64,000 nucleotides of DNA from Bacillus sp. SA1-12 (GCF_000981385.1 NZ_LATZ01000015.1:1-64000); one strand, 5' to 3'. Shown: positions 42,944-52,710, numbered from the stretch's first letter. The notes: generated by a model from the sequence alone, not told the origin. Numbers and translations are program-made.

Positions 42944-43472
42944 TAGTCACGTTCACCCTTCCATAAAAAAACAGTTTTTTTTAGAATTAGATATTTTTGT
43001 TGATCTTATTCATATGGTTACACCTAAAGGATCAAATTTTGTTTTTTCATATGTGGCATCAATTAATAGAAGTTAAAGGTTTTATTAAAGAAGAGAACCC
43101 GTTTATTTTAGGAACGCGTCTTTCATGTATTGGGCAGACCCATACTATCTTACAGATAGTAAGTAGATATATCATTGCAAGATTTATCTAAAAATTTTGT
43201 GGATATATTGTTAAAGTACTGAAATAAAATTGGCAACCCCAATTTAGAGTAGTAGAGAAATATTATTTATACCCAAAAACTCCTAGAAAATTGGAAAAAT
43301 AAAACTTTTTTTCAATTTTTACGTATATAATGAAAGAGAATGTCTACCTAGTTGAATGGTGGTTTAAAACATGTAAGACCTAAGAAATAATGAAGTTGAC
43401 TTAATAAAGGAGCGTTGTATAATAAAGACAAATAATTTTTTTTTTGATATGATAACTTTTTTTTAGAATGGT

Positions 43473-44138
43473 GTGATTCGGTTGGAAAGTGTAAAGGATG
43501 AATTTGAATTATTTAGATCATTAATAAAAGGGATTGCTGCTCAATTTGGTGATAAATGTGAAGTTGTTTTGCACGATTTAACTGGCAGTTATGAAAGTAC
43601 GATAGTTGCAATTGAAAATGGGCATATAACGGGTCGGAAAATTGGTGACCCTGGAAGCAATTTGGGGCTGGAAGTTTTGAGAGGTACGGTCAAGGATGGA
43701 GATCGATATAACTATATTACTCAAACAAGTGATGGTAAAATTCTAAGATCTACATCAATTTATTTAAAAAATAGTAAAGAGGAGATAATAGGGTCTATTT
43801 GCATAAATTTGGATATTTCAGACTTTATTGTAGCTGAAAATACAATTAAATCAATTACAATGAATGGTATGAACCAAGATGTCCAAGAAGTTTTTGTTAA
43901 TGATGTGAATGACCTTTTAGAGTATTTACTTAAAGAGTGTCAAAAAGAGATTGGTAAACCAGTCTTTCATATGTCTAAAGAAGAAAAGTTAAAAGCATTA
44001 GAGTTTTTAGATAAAAGAGGAGCATTTCTCATTAAAAAAGCTGGTGACAGAGTTTGTAACTTTTTTGATATCTCTAAGTTTACATTATACAACTATTTAG
44101 ATGATATTCGCTCACAAGATAAAAAATCGACTTATTAA
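43473..44138 (+). CDS. DauR-like transcriptional regulator (YheO-like PAS plus HTH)
   Basis: A 221-residue regulator. Residues 1-125 are the YheO-like PAS domain (FRSLIKGIAAQFGDKCEVVL, GRKIGDPGSNLGLEVLRG, SICINLDISDF). The C-terminal 60 residues form the DauR-type HTH (KEEKLKALEFLDKRGAFLI, FDISKFTLYNYLDDIR). DauR proteins often control D-amino acid catabolism. That matches the D-serine-dehydratase-like gene starting 380 bases downstream, so it is the probable local regulator. The listed start is GTG at 43473. The ribosome site is poor, and a TTG at 43482 is possible. A terminator follows at 44161. Confidence 0.87.
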   Translation: MIRLESVKDEFELFRSLIKGIAAQFGDKCEVVLHDLTGSYESTIVAIENGHITGRKIGDPGSNLGLEVLRGTVKDGDRYNYITQTSDGKILRSTSIYLKNSKEEIIGSICINLDISDFIVAENTIKSITMNGMNQDVQEVFVNDVNDLLEYLLKECQKEIGKPVFHMSKEEKLKALEFLDKRGAFLIKKAGDRVCNFFDISKFTLYNYLDDIRSQDKKSTY

Positions 44139-44160
44139 AAACTATTCTCAAACCAAAAAA

Positions 44161-44196
44161 GCCGATATTTACCCGTTAAGGTAAATCGGTTTTTTC
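44161..44196 (+). terminator. Terminator of the DauR-like gene
   Basis: GCCGATATTTACC pairs with GGTAAATCGGT (one bulge) and runs into TTTTTT. The 44197-44516 gap is very AT-rich and presumably holds the catabolic operon promoter. Confidence 0.8.
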
Positions 44197-44516
44197 TATT
44201 TAAGTGAGAAACTTTTATTTTTCTCAATGTTTTTTCTTCATGATCCTCTTAATTTAACAAAATATAAAAAAAAGTTTTAGAGCCTAAATAAAAGTTTTAG
44301 AAACTAATTGACAATAGGATTCTTTCAAATATAATGAGTAATATAAGAAAAAAAATTTTTAGGTAAAAAAATTTTTTTGAATATTAATATTTATTATAGC
44401 ATAAATCCCTCGCTATTGAATTTGTGGGTTGTGTATGCAGGAGGTGGTAAACTACATAAGTGTTAATAGAGAGTAAAAGATTGGTGTTACAAAATTAAAG
44501 GTAAGGAGTGAAAAAG

Positions 44517-45599
44517 ATGAAAAGTACCCCCTATGTATATGTTGATTTAGATAAAGTTGACAAGAATATCCAATCAATGGCTAATCGCTTGAAAAGGGCA
44601 GGAATTGATCACTGGCCACATATAAAAACACATAAAAGTGTGGAGCTGGCAAAAAGACAGTTGGAGGCAGGGGCAAAAGGGATTACATGTGCAAAATTAT
44701 CTGAGGCAGAAATTATGGCAGAGGCAGGCATACAATTGATTTTAATTGCTTATCCGTTAATTGGAACTGAGAATTTGCAACGATTAGGAAAATTAGCAGA
44801 GAAAATTCAAGTTCGTACAACTGTTGATAGTTATGTTGTTGCAGAAGGAATTTCAAAAGTTGGGGAAGCATTAGGAAAAAGGATGGAAGTGCTAATCGAA
44901 ATTGATGGTGGAAGTCACCGTGGAGGGGTACAGCCTGGAGAAGATGCGGTAAAATTTGCGCTAGATATTGCTAAGTTGCCTGGTATTGAGATTGTTGGCA
45001 TTTTTACTTACGTCGGACAAATTTATGGCTTTTCAAGCGAAGTAGAAGTTAAAAGAGAAACCTTGAGAGAAGCAAATATTTTGCTTGAAACAAAAGAGCT
45101 TCTCCATAAGAACGGAATCGATGTGTCTGTTACATCAGGAGGATCAACTCTATCTTCTTTCCATGCTGAACAATTAAAAGGAATAAGTGAAAGCAGGGCG
45201 GGTAATTACATTTTTGGCGATATGAATTCGATTTATCATGGGATTCACTCTATAGATGATTGTGCATTAAAGGTTCTCTCTACAATTGTAAGCGTTCCAT
45301 TACCTGGCTATGCAACGATTGATGCTGGTAGTAAAACGTTGACAAGTGATTTATCTGTCGAAGGCAGTAACTATGGACATGTTGTGGGAAGACCAGATGT
45401 AAAGATTACAAAATTGAATGAGGAGCATGGCTATATCAGATATAATCCAGAATGTATCACGTTTCATGTTGGTGACCAAATCGAAATAATTCCAAATCAT
45501 AGCTGTGTAATCCCGAACTTAAATGATTTTATTTTTACATATAGAAATGGTGAGTATGCAGGGCCACTAACAATAGATGCAAGAGGGAAAAATTTTTAA
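44517..45599 (+). CDS. D-serine dehydratase/D-threonine aldolase-like PLP enzyme
   Basis: A 360-residue fold-type III PLP enzyme (alanine racemase-like barrel). The PLP lysine is K37 in WPHIKTHKS. Barrel features follow: GAKGITCAKLSEAEIMAEAG, VLIEIDGGSHRGGVQPGE, VTSGGSTLSS, AGNYIFGDMN. The C-terminal metal motif PNHSC (His and Cys near residue 335) is characteristic of D-serine dehydratase and D-threonine aldolase, which need a divalent metal. The choice between them cannot be made by eye. RidA in the same operon favours an aminoacrylate-producing dehydratase. The ATG at 44517 has AAGGAG at 44503-44508; a GTG at 44508 is less likely. Confidence 0.87.
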   Translation: MKSTPYVYVDLDKVDKNIQSMANRLKRAGIDHWPHIKTHKSVELAKRQLEAGAKGITCAKLSEAEIMAEAGIQLILIAYPLIGTENLQRLGKLAEKIQVRTTVDSYVVAEGISKVGEALGKRMEVLIEIDGGSHRGGVQPGEDAVKFALDIAKLPGIEIVGIFTYVGQIYGFSSEVEVKRETLREANILLETKELLHKNGIDVSVTSGGSTLSSFHAEQLKGISESRAGNYIFGDMNSIYHGIHSIDDCALKVLSTIVSVPLPGYATIDAGSKTLTSDLSVEGSNYGHVVGRPDVKITKLNEEHGYIRYNPECITFHVGDQIEIIPNHSCVIPNLNDFIFTYRNGEYAGPLTIDARGKNF

Positions 45600-45613
45600 T
45601 AAGGGGGTCTCAA

Positions 45614-46789
45614 ATGGCAAATACAAATTTTAAGGATTCCGCTTACTTTGACTCAAATGAATTAATCGAGATACTATGTGGTTTAATATCAAAAAATAGT
45701 GAAAATCCATTAAAAACTGAAGAAGCTGCTGCATTTTATATTAAAGAAATACTACTTAGCAATGGGATAGAAACAGAGCTTTCCTGGGCTGAAAAGGGTA
45801 GACCAAATGTTTTAGCAAGATTAAAAGGGAATCAGCCCGGTCCAACATTATTATATAACGGCCACTTAGATGTTGTTCCAGCAGGATCTGGATGGAGTGT
45901 AGATCCATTTGCAGGTTTGATACGCGATGGAAAAGTATTTGGACGTGGAGCTGCAGATATGAAGTCTGGAGTTGCAGCGATGATCTATACGGCGATTATT
46001 TTAAAGCGAATGGGTACTCCGTTTGCTGGAGAATTAATTCTTTTTTTTAATGTAGATGAAGAAAGAGAAAACATTGGCATGCTTCATTTCTTAAAAGGTA
46101 ATATTACCGCTGATTACACGATCATCGGTGAGCCTACTGAGTTAGAAATATGTATTGCGCATAAAGGGGTCGCCCGTTATCGACTACATACAAAAGGAAC
46201 TTCCCAACATGCAGCCAAAGTAAAAGGTGCAGATAATGCTATTCATAAAATGGCTGAGATTATCAGTAACTTAGCTAAATTAGATAAAAAAATTAGTGAA
46301 AAAGAGGATCCACTACTAGGAAATGGATCATTAACGATCACTGAAATTAAAGGCGGAACGGCTCCAAACATGGTTCCTGAGAAATGCATTATTGAGATTG
46401 ACCGAAGAGTATTACCAGGAGATACAAAAGAATCTGTAAAGAATGAAATTAGGCAAGCTTTGGGGGCCAATTCAAAACTGAAAATGGAGTATGAGTTAGA
46501 AGAGTATTTATTCCTTCCCGCAAGTTCCATACCTAAAGATCATGTACTTGTTGAAAACCTAGCAAAAGTGTGTGAAAAAGTAAATAAAGAAGAAGCAAAA
46601 ATAAAAGTTTTCGAGGCAACGTGTGAGGCGCCATTTTTTTCGGTTCATAAAGGAATACCAACAGTTATATTTGGTCCAGGATCCTTAAAACAAGCACACG
46701 TTATTGATGAATATGTGGAGGTAAATGAACTCAAACAAGCTGCTTTTGCTTATGGTGAATTGGCATTAGAGCTTTTGAAATCAAATTAA
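45614..46789 (+). CDS. M20 family metallopeptidase/deacylase
   Basis: A 391-residue ArgE/DapE/ACY1-type enzyme with two zinc ions. Metal and catalytic motifs are GHLDVVPAGSGWSVDPF, GRGAADMKSG, VDEERE and TIIGEPTELEI, plus a dimerisation domain (ARYRLHTKGTSQHAAKVKGA). The final metal His is in KQAHVIDEYV. Length is normal. It lies 14 bases after the PLP enzyme with AAGGGGG upstream. Given its neighbours, it may release D-amino acids from N-acyl or peptide forms, but the substrate is inferred only. Confidence 0.88.
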   Translation: MANTNFKDSAYFDSNELIEILCGLISKNSENPLKTEEAAAFYIKEILLSNGIETELSWAEKGRPNVLARLKGNQPGPTLLYNGHLDVVPAGSGWSVDPFAGLIRDGKVFGRGAADMKSGVAAMIYTAIILKRMGTPFAGELILFFNVDEERENIGMLHFLKGNITADYTIIGEPTELEICIAHKGVARYRLHTKGTSQHAAKVKGADNAIHKMAEIISNLAKLDKKISEKEDPLLGNGSLTITEIKGGTAPNMVPEKCIIEIDRRVLPGDTKESVKNEIRQALGANSKLKMEYELEEYLFLPASSIPKDHVLVENLAKVCEKVNKEEAKIKVFEATCEAPFFSVHKGIPTVIFGPGSLKQAHVIDEYVEVNELKQAAFAYGELALELLKSN

Positions 46790-46830
46790 TTTTAGAAAAA
46801 ATAAAGATGTTAATTCAAGGAGAGAATAGT

Positions 46831-47292
46831 ATGTCAATTGAAGCAAAACTGAAGGAATTAAATATCCAATTACAAGAAGTACAAACTCCGAAATTTAGTT
46901 ACCTACCAGTAAATCAAACTGGTAATCTTGTATATACTTCTGGACAGGATTGCAGAGTAAACGGAGAACTTATTTTAAAAGGTAAACTAGGTAAAGATCT
47001 AACAATTGAAGAGGGGCAAAAAGCAGCGCGTCAATGTGTGATTAATTGTTTATCTGTACTTAAATGGCATTTAGGAAGCTTAGACAGGGTAAAAAAAGTT
47101 GTGAAAATGTTAGGGTTTGTTCAAAGTGAAGAAGGATTTAAGGATCAACCGTATGTAATGAATGGAGCCTCAGATATCCTCATTGAAGTCTTTGGTGAAA
47201 AAGGAAAACATGCCCGCTCAGCAATTGGAACAAACGAGTTACCATTTAATACTCCTGTGGAAATTGAGATTATTGTTGAAGTAGAAGATTAA
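46831..47292 (+). CDS. RidA family protein (enamine/imine deaminase)
   Basis: A 153-residue member of the RidA/YjgF superfamily, of the longer YjgH/atu1953-like type. It has LVYTSGQDCRVNGELILKGK and QCVINCLSVLKWHLGSLD, then VKMLGFVQSEEGFKDQPYVM and the substrate-carboxylate Arg in KHARSAIGTNELPFN. RidA proteins hydrolyse reactive 2-aminoacrylate made by serine/threonine dehydratases. That explains its place in this operon. The ATG at 46831 has AAGGAGAG at 46818-46825, which is why it is chosen over the upstream TTG at 46807. Confidence 0.88.
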   Translation: MSIEAKLKELNIQLQEVQTPKFSYLPVNQTGNLVYTSGQDCRVNGELILKGKLGKDLTIEEGQKAARQCVINCLSVLKWHLGSLDRVKKVVKMLGFVQSEEGFKDQPYVMNGASDILIEVFGEKGKHARSAIGTNELPFNTPVEIEIIVEVED

Positions 47293-47369
47293 GTAGAAAC
47301 AGCGTTCGGGGATTGTATGCAATGGTATAATCCCTTGTCAACTATGAAGGAATCATTCATTCCCTAAAA

Positions 47370-47383
47370 AGAAAGCGCTTTTA
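47370..47383. promoter_or_regulatory. cre-like site (catabolite control)
   Basis: AGAAAGCGCTTTTA fits the cre consensus TGWAANCGNTNWCA with two mismatches and contains the perfect palindrome AAAGCGCTTT. It lies 60 bases before the DUF3311 gene, in the 150-base gap after ridA. It may place the symporter under CcpA. Confidence 0.5.
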
Positions 47384-47443
47384 ATATCTGAATTTTCTGA
47401 TTTGTGATTTTGAAAAATACTTTTTTATATGAGGAGTTATGAG

Positions 47444-47647
47444 ATGAAAAGACCTGTGTTATATTTACTATCTTTCATTGCGTATATAATCATGCCAATT
47501 GGTGTTGTTTTTGCTAATCGTGTAGAACCCTATGTGTTAGGGTTACCATTCTTACTTTTTTGGATGGTTCTTTGTATTTTTATAGGGACAGGTATTATGA
47601 CAATTATTTATCAATTTGTTCGTGAGGAAGAGGAAGGGATGGAATAA
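47444..47647 (+). CDS. DUF3311 small membrane protein, symporter partner
   Basis: A 67-residue protein with two membrane helices (VLYLLSFIAYIIMPIGVVF and LGLPFLLFWMVLCIFIGTG) and an acidic C-terminus (REEEEGME). DUF3311 proteins are typically encoded directly before SSS-family sodium/solute symporters, as here (2-base gap). They are thought to be an accessory subunit. The ATG at 47444 is chosen because GAGGAG at 47430-47435 precedes it. Confidence 0.82.
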   Translation: MKRPVLYLLSFIAYIIMPIGVVFANRVEPYVLGLPFLLFWMVLCIFIGTGIMTIIYQFVREEEEGME

Positions 47648-47649
47648 AA

Positions 47650-49128
47650 ATGAAGCACATATCTATTATTATTCTTGCAATTTTTCTACTTTTATCTCTA
47701 TATTTAGGAATTCGTGCCTCTAAAGGGAAAAGCAAGGATCTTGAACAATGGGCGCTTGGTGGTCGTGGTTTCGGTACACTTTTTATTTTCTTATTGATGG
47801 CAGGAGAACTTTATACGGTTAATGCTTTAATGGGTATAAGCGGATGGGCTTATGGAAAAGGAGCTGCGTCTTTTTATAATATTACCATGCTTAATTTTAT
47901 AGTTGGGTTCTGGCTTTTACCGCTTATTTGGAAATATGGAAAAAAACACAAATTAATTTCTCAAGCCGACTTTTTTGTGAAGAGCTACAATAGTCCTTTG
48001 TTGGGGATTTTCGTAACTCTCGTTGGTTTTATAGCGATGATTCCTTATTTGATTATCCAATTGAAGGGCCTGGGAATTATTGTGTCACAAGCATCTTACG
48101 GTACCATTTCTCCAACCTTAGCAATTTGGATTGGAATGATTTCCATAACTGTTTATGTGATGGTTTCGGGTATTAATGGTTCAGCATGGAATGCTGTTAT
48201 TAAAGATATTCTAATTGTTGTTGTTGTTCTTTTTCTAGGTATTTATCTTCCAATTCACTACTACGGCGGTATTGGGGCTATGTTCCAAGCAGTTGATCAA
48301 GCAAAACCAGGTTTTTTAGAACTACCTAATTCTGGATTTAGTCAATCTTGGTATATTTCCAATGTTCTTTTATTATCTTTGGGTTATTATATGTGGCCAC
48401 ATACATTTGTAGCAATTTTTTCTGCAAAAAGCTCTAATGCAGTTAGAAAAAATGCTATTATATTACCTTTATACATGCTGTTTACTCTTTTTGTCTTATT
48501 TATTGGAACTGCATCTGTTTTGCAAGTCCCGGGATTAACTAATGGAGACATAGCAATTTTTGAGATTGCTAAAAAAACATTTGATCCTTGGGTTGTTGGA
48601 TTTATTGGCGCAGCAGGACTTCTAACAGCAATTGTTCCTGGATCTATGCTTTTAATGACTACTGCAGCCATGTTATCCAAAAACGTTATTCAAGAGATTC
48701 GACCAAAAACAACCGATGTACAAGTGGCAAATTTAGCGCGCTATTTAGTACCAATTGTTGCATTGATTGCCCTTTATTGCACGTTTAAAGGTGGAGACGC
48801 TATCCTTTTATTAATGCTAACTGGATACGGTTTTGTTTCGTAATTTGCACCAGCAGTCTTTTGTAGTTTTCTTAAGAAAAATCCATTGACGAAAGAAGGG
48901 GTATTCTCTGGGATTACTGTGGGTGTACTTGCTGTTGCGTATATAAACATTACAGGAGCTACAATGGATAGCCTTTTTCCGGCTTTGCCACAATGGATGA
49001 AGGATCTTAATATTGGAATTATTGCTCTCCTTGCAAATATTATAGTGGCTATAGTTGTCAGTTTGATTACTAAAAAAGCCATAATACAGCAAAAACTGTC
49101 AGAACAGCAAGAGAAAAGTTTCGGTTAA
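47650..49128 (+). pseudogene. Sodium:solute symporter (SSS family), interrupted by an in-frame TAA
   Basis: The frame encodes an SSS-type permease: a first helix at HISIIILAIFLLLSLYLGIR, then LEQWALGGRGFGTLFIFLLM and AGELYTVNALMGISGWAYGK, with WPHTFVAIFSAKSS later. After LLMLTGYGFVS a TAA stands at 48841-48843 (codon 398). The same frame then continues FAPAVFCSFLKKNPLTKEGV and further helices to 49128, giving 492 residues if the stop were CAA. A C-to-T change would explain it. The truncated product lacks the last two or three helices and is probably inactive. It would otherwise import the substrate of the D-amino-acid operon. Confidence 0.88.
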
Positions 49129-49239
49129 AGGTCAACCTATGATTCAAGTTGATCTGCCTTAAAATTAGGAGCATGCTTCTAGTGACCTAGTTATTTTGGT
49201 TGTAACAAACTCACAGATGATCGATTTATTATAGAATTA

Positions 49240-49270
49240 TTTACCCAGCAAATTGTATTTGCTGGGTAAA
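49240..49270 (+). terminator. Strong palindromic terminator
   Basis: TTTACCCAGCAAAT (49240-49253) pairs perfectly with ATTTGCTGGGTAAA (49257-49270). It ends the D-amino-acid/symporter unit. The rest of 49271-49740 shows no readable gene. Confidence 0.75.
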
Positions 49271-49741
49271 CTGATTTACTAACTGTTATAGTAATTAATA
49301 AATTTCCCCTTAAACAAATAATTCCGTAATTAGATTCGTTTGCTCTTTTTTATAAATAACATTTTACACTATCATAAAATGTACCACTTATTTTGGAGAA
49401 AATTAAAGATCTTCTTTGAAGGTTTAGGGCTAGAAGATACGAATAAACTTTCTTATGATATGAAATGGATCCCATGAAATTCCACCTAAAATTAATCATT
49501 TTAGTAGTTATTGAACAAACAAAGATTGCTGAGTTGGTTGTTAAAGGGAACATGGAGTTAGAATTGAATTTTAGCAAGTATATTGTGAAAAAAAGAGTTT
49601 CATACACTATAAACTGAAATTTGCTAGATCAAGATTTGTATGCAGCCATATGAGTATGACTTTGATTGAAAAGTGGTAAAATCAAATCAGATGTTTGGCT
49701 GAGAACAATATGGAAAGGTTTTAATATTATTTAAAGAAAGG

Positions 49742-49772
49742 TCCCCGTTCTGATGAAAGGAGAGACGGGGAA
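49742..49772 (-). terminator. Terminator of the GH127 gene (minus strand)
   Basis: CCCCGT and ACGGGG stems with the T-rich side on the minus strand (ACCTTTCTTT). It lies 45 bases past the GH127 stop. Confidence 0.65.
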
Positions 49773-49816
49773 TAATTCCACTACTGATTTTTGAAGTTTA
49801 AACCACTTTATAAGAG

Positions 49817-52096
49817 TTATTTTGTTTTTATATAAAGGTGGTAGTGCTCATGATTTATTTCCGCTAGTGGAACAAATTTAATTTGTTCTGCTTCATACAT
49901 AAAATGATCTGTATCCCCAATTCTTATAAATTTCTCATGAAGATTCTCTTCGTTTATTGGTAATTCCAAGTAATTCTCCTGATTTGAAATGGCTGCTAAA
50001 ATGTATGGCCCATAAGCAATAGATACAATGTTTTTCTTATCGGGCGTAGCTTCAAGTCTCAATGTCGGAGAAAATTGGATAGATACTCTATCACCTTTTA
50101 TCCATTGTTTTTCAATTTCTAAGTATCCATCTAGTTCTTTGGCATTATACTCCGAGTGATTGACCAAAATTTTCACAGTACCCTTATGCCAATAAGGTAA
50201 GCGGATTTTTAATGAATTTTTCTCCAATTTTTTTATATGCAATTCAAGAGATCCTGAAAATGGGTTATGAACTTTTTGCTCTATTTTTATCCCGTTTTCC
50301 TCATCATCAATTTCAGAAGAGACAAATAAATTCACATACAGTGACTTATCATCAGTAAAGTACAGGGCTTCCGTGTATTTGAAATGATTTTCCAATCCTG
50401 TACCACGACAGCAAGAATTTTGATCATCAAATCCTTTTTGACTGCCTGGACGGGTAGGCATAAAATACGTGCTAGCTCCTTGACATTCATGATCCGTACT
50501 TGAAAGGATATGATTGAACATTGTTCTTTCGTAATAATCCATAAAACTTACTTTATTTTCATATTCATAAAGATTTTTCGTTAACTTTAGCATGTTATAG
50601 GAAGCACAGGTTTCTGCAGTGTTGTCTGAAATATTTGCCCCAATTTGATAGGGCTGCTTAAACATTTCTCCCTCGCCGGTTCCGCCAATTGAATAAATAT
50701 GTGATTTTACCACGGAATCCCAAAAGAAACGAGAGATTTCGTAGTATTTTTTCTCTTTTATGGCATCAAAAATTTTCATTGCACCAATCGCCTGCGGAAT
50801 ATGTTGATTGGCATGAAGTGAACCCAATGCATCAATCTTTTGTTCCATAGGGAAGAACAATCGATCATTGTCAAATAGTTTTGCTGCCTTAATATGCTTT
50901 TCCTTTTTTGTGTACATATATAATTCAGCCAGTGATTCATTTATTCCACCCAATTCACCAGCAATATACATTCCCCACATTTTTTTTAATTGTTTGTTTG
51001 GTAATACACTTAGACGATTGTATACCCAATCCCCAAGTTTATCGGCAATGGTTAATGCTAAATCAATTTTTGCTAAATGGTAACTATCTAATAAACCAGC
51101 AAAAATTTTATGCAGTGTATAATAAGGCGCCCAAATTTGTGGATAACGTGTATACTTTTCTAAAAGATCGAATTGTTCTTCCGAATAGCCACTGAGAAAT
51201 CCGTATCCATAGTTTCCATCTGCTTCAAAGGCCAACTGAATTTTATTTAGCTCAGAGATCATATAGGTTAGTTTTTCAAATATCGTTTTATTATCCGTTG
51301 CAGCATAACATAAAGCGAGTGAAGATATATAGTGCCCTGTAGTGTGACCTCTTAGTAAACTATCAGGTGAATCCCACCCAATCATTTCAGGTGCACCTTT
51401 CGTATCCAAACCGGAAGCTTTTCTAAAGTTATAAAGCATCTGATCATCGTTAACAGAAAGTAAGTATATTAAACGTCGATCCTGTGCTTTCTTGAAAAGT
51501 GTGTTCTCTTTCAATCGAACCTTAGTAGGCGCAATACTATTTACTTTAGCGGTTTTTTCATGATAGATTTCAACATTTTTCATAATTTTGATTAATGCTT
51601 TTATCTCAAAGGCTGTATCCGTTAATCTTCCATAAACAGTTTTTTCTCCTATTTCATCATAGATTTTTCTCTCTTCATCATTCCAAGTAATTGAGTGTGA
51701 AATCACGTCACCGCCTTTAGTTTGAATGGCTACTGCTGACGGAAGGTAAAATTCCTCATTTACCTTCTTTTCAAGAACAATTGGAAAAACTTTTTCTAAT
51801 TGAATTTTATTTTCTGCTTCTAAAATATTAACTTCATAAATCTTATCCATTGAGAATTCACCATAAGAAAAAGTTGCAGTTATAGGAACAATTCGGTCAC
51901 CTTTACCATATTCGGGACGATGAACTCTACCTGTCCCATTAATCCAGCGATCATCCTTGGAACGCCAAGTAATTTTTGATCCAAATTTTCCTTCAGTCGG
52001 AAGTTTTATATCAAATTCTACTGTTTTTAAGTTTCCTAGATATAAAGCTTCAATATCTTTTTCAACAATTTCCCTATCACTTAATACATCTAACAT
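49817..52096 (-). CDS. GH127-family (DUF1680) beta-L-arabinofuranosidase-like enzyme with N-terminal Ig-like repeats
   Basis: A 759-residue glycoside hydrolase. Residues about 10-90 and 100-175 are two atrophied bacterial Ig-like repeats (ITWRSKDDRWINGTGRVHRP, VPITATFSYGEFS). The (alpha/alpha)6 barrel follows from about 190: DSLLRGHTTGHYISSLALCY, HKIFAGLLDSYHLA, HANQHIPQAIGAM. The zinc/catalytic set of GH127 is intact: E-x-C in NTAETCASYN near residue 495 and the Cys-Cys pair in SCCRGTG near 563, where the first Cys is the nucleophile. No signal peptide is visible, so it acts in the cytosol. The Ig-like domains are then unusual. Start ATG at 52094-52096 with GGAGG upstream. A cre-like site precedes it. 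Confidence 0.88.
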   Translation of the reverse strand: MLDVLSDREIVEKDIEALYLGNLKTVEFDIKLPTEGKFGSKITWRSKDDRWINGTGRVHRPEYGKGDRIVPITATFSYGEFSMDKIYEVNILEAENKIQLEKVFPIVLEKKVNEEFYLPSAVAIQTKGGDVISHSITWNDEERKIYDEIGEKTVYGRLTDTAFEIKALIKIMKNVEIYHEKTAKVNSIAPTKVRLKENTLFKKAQDRRLIYLLSVNDDQMLYNFRKASGLDTKGAPEMIGWDSPDSLLRGHTTGHYISSLALCYAATDNKTIFEKLTYMISELNKIQLAFEADGNYGYGFLSGYSEEQFDLLEKYTRYPQIWAPYYTLHKIFAGLLDSYHLAKIDLALTIADKLGDWVYNRLSVLPNKQLKKMWGMYIAGELGGINESLAELYMYTKKEKHIKAAKLFDNDRLFFPMEQKIDALGSLHANQHIPQAIGAMKIFDAIKEKKYYEISRFFWDSVVKSHIYSIGGTGEGEMFKQPYQIGANISDNTAETCASYNMLKLTKNLYEYENKVSFMDYYERTMFNHILSSTDHECQGASTYFMPTRPGSQKGFDDQNSCCRGTGLENHFKYTEALYFTDDKSLYVNLFVSSEIDDEENGIKIEQKVHNPFSGSLELHIKKLEKNSLKIRLPYWHKGTVKILVNHSEYNAKELDGYLEIEKQWIKGDRVSIQFSPTLRLEATPDKKNIVSIAYGPYILAAISNQENYLELPINEENLHEKFIRIGDTDHFMYEAEQIKFVPLAEINHEHYHLYIKTK

Positions 52097-52119
52097 TATT
52101 TATCCTCCAATCATTATTT

Positions 52120-52133
52120 ATAAAACGCTTACA
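52120..52133 (-). promoter_or_regulatory. cre-like site upstream of the GH127 gene
   Basis: The minus strand reads TGTAAGCGTTTTAT. The first twelve positions fit the cre consensus exactly and the last two do not. It lies about 25 bases before the start codon, where CcpA would block transcription. Confidence 0.55.
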
Positions 52134-52673
52134 TAAAAAGTATACAAAAAAAGACTCATTATTGTCGGTAGTTAAAAAATAAGATTAGGTGGATTAAATT
52201 GACTTTATATTGTAACCTTCATAGCACTGGAAAATGTACAACAGCCCAACTATTTTTCAAGAGAAAGAGGGTGCTATATAATTATAAAAGGTAGTAAAAG
52301 GGTGGATGAATCTTGTCTCTTATGTTTCATTAACTTACCAATACATACTTTAAACACGATTTTGAGTACATTATAAGGTGTGTATTTGCTGAACCTCCTC
52401 ACAATCTTATAGTATCTTCGCTTATTCATGGGGTCAAAGCCCAAAACATATTCCAATTAGTAGGGGAAGAGAAACACGCAAGGGAAAACATAATCCCATT
52501 GCCATTTCCTTTAGGAACGTTTGTATAAGTGGATTGTTAGTGAAACATCTTCTATCAGAATAAAAAATCTTAAATACCACCTTTGCTATCCTTATATTGA
52601 GTAGTTAAGTTCCTTTTTTACTTTACTTGAATAGTCAGTGAACAGGAGCTGATCAAGAAATTAGAAAAAATAT
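52134..52673. other. Intergenic stretch without a confident gene
   Basis: A 60-codon minus-strand frame (52274-52456, MEYVLGFDPMNKRRYYKIVR) has no clear ribosome site and no family I know. It may be a fossil. Nothing else is readable. Confidence 0.3.
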
Positions 52674-52710
52674 GAAAAGGACCCACATATATCTGGGTCC
52701 CTATCCTTTT
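52674..52710 (-). terminator. Terminator of the secreted metalloprotein gene
   Basis: GGACCCA (52679-52685) and TGGGTCC (52694-52700), with CCTTTTCAT on the minus strand. It is about 85 bases past the stop at 52791. Confidence 0.65.

Noticed and set aside
42997..43191. A 64-codon plus-strand frame between DUF3231 and the DauR-like gene
   Set aside because: No ribosome site, no recognisable motif; the 42944-43472 gap otherwise looks non-coding.
48588..49092. Frames antisense and shifted over the symporter stop
   Set aside because: They are shadows. The continuity of the symporter helices across the TAA in one frame explains the region.
49350..49607. An 85-codon minus-strand frame between the symporter and the GH127 gene
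   Set aside because: No ribosome site, mixed composition and no family resemblance. Treated as non-coding.
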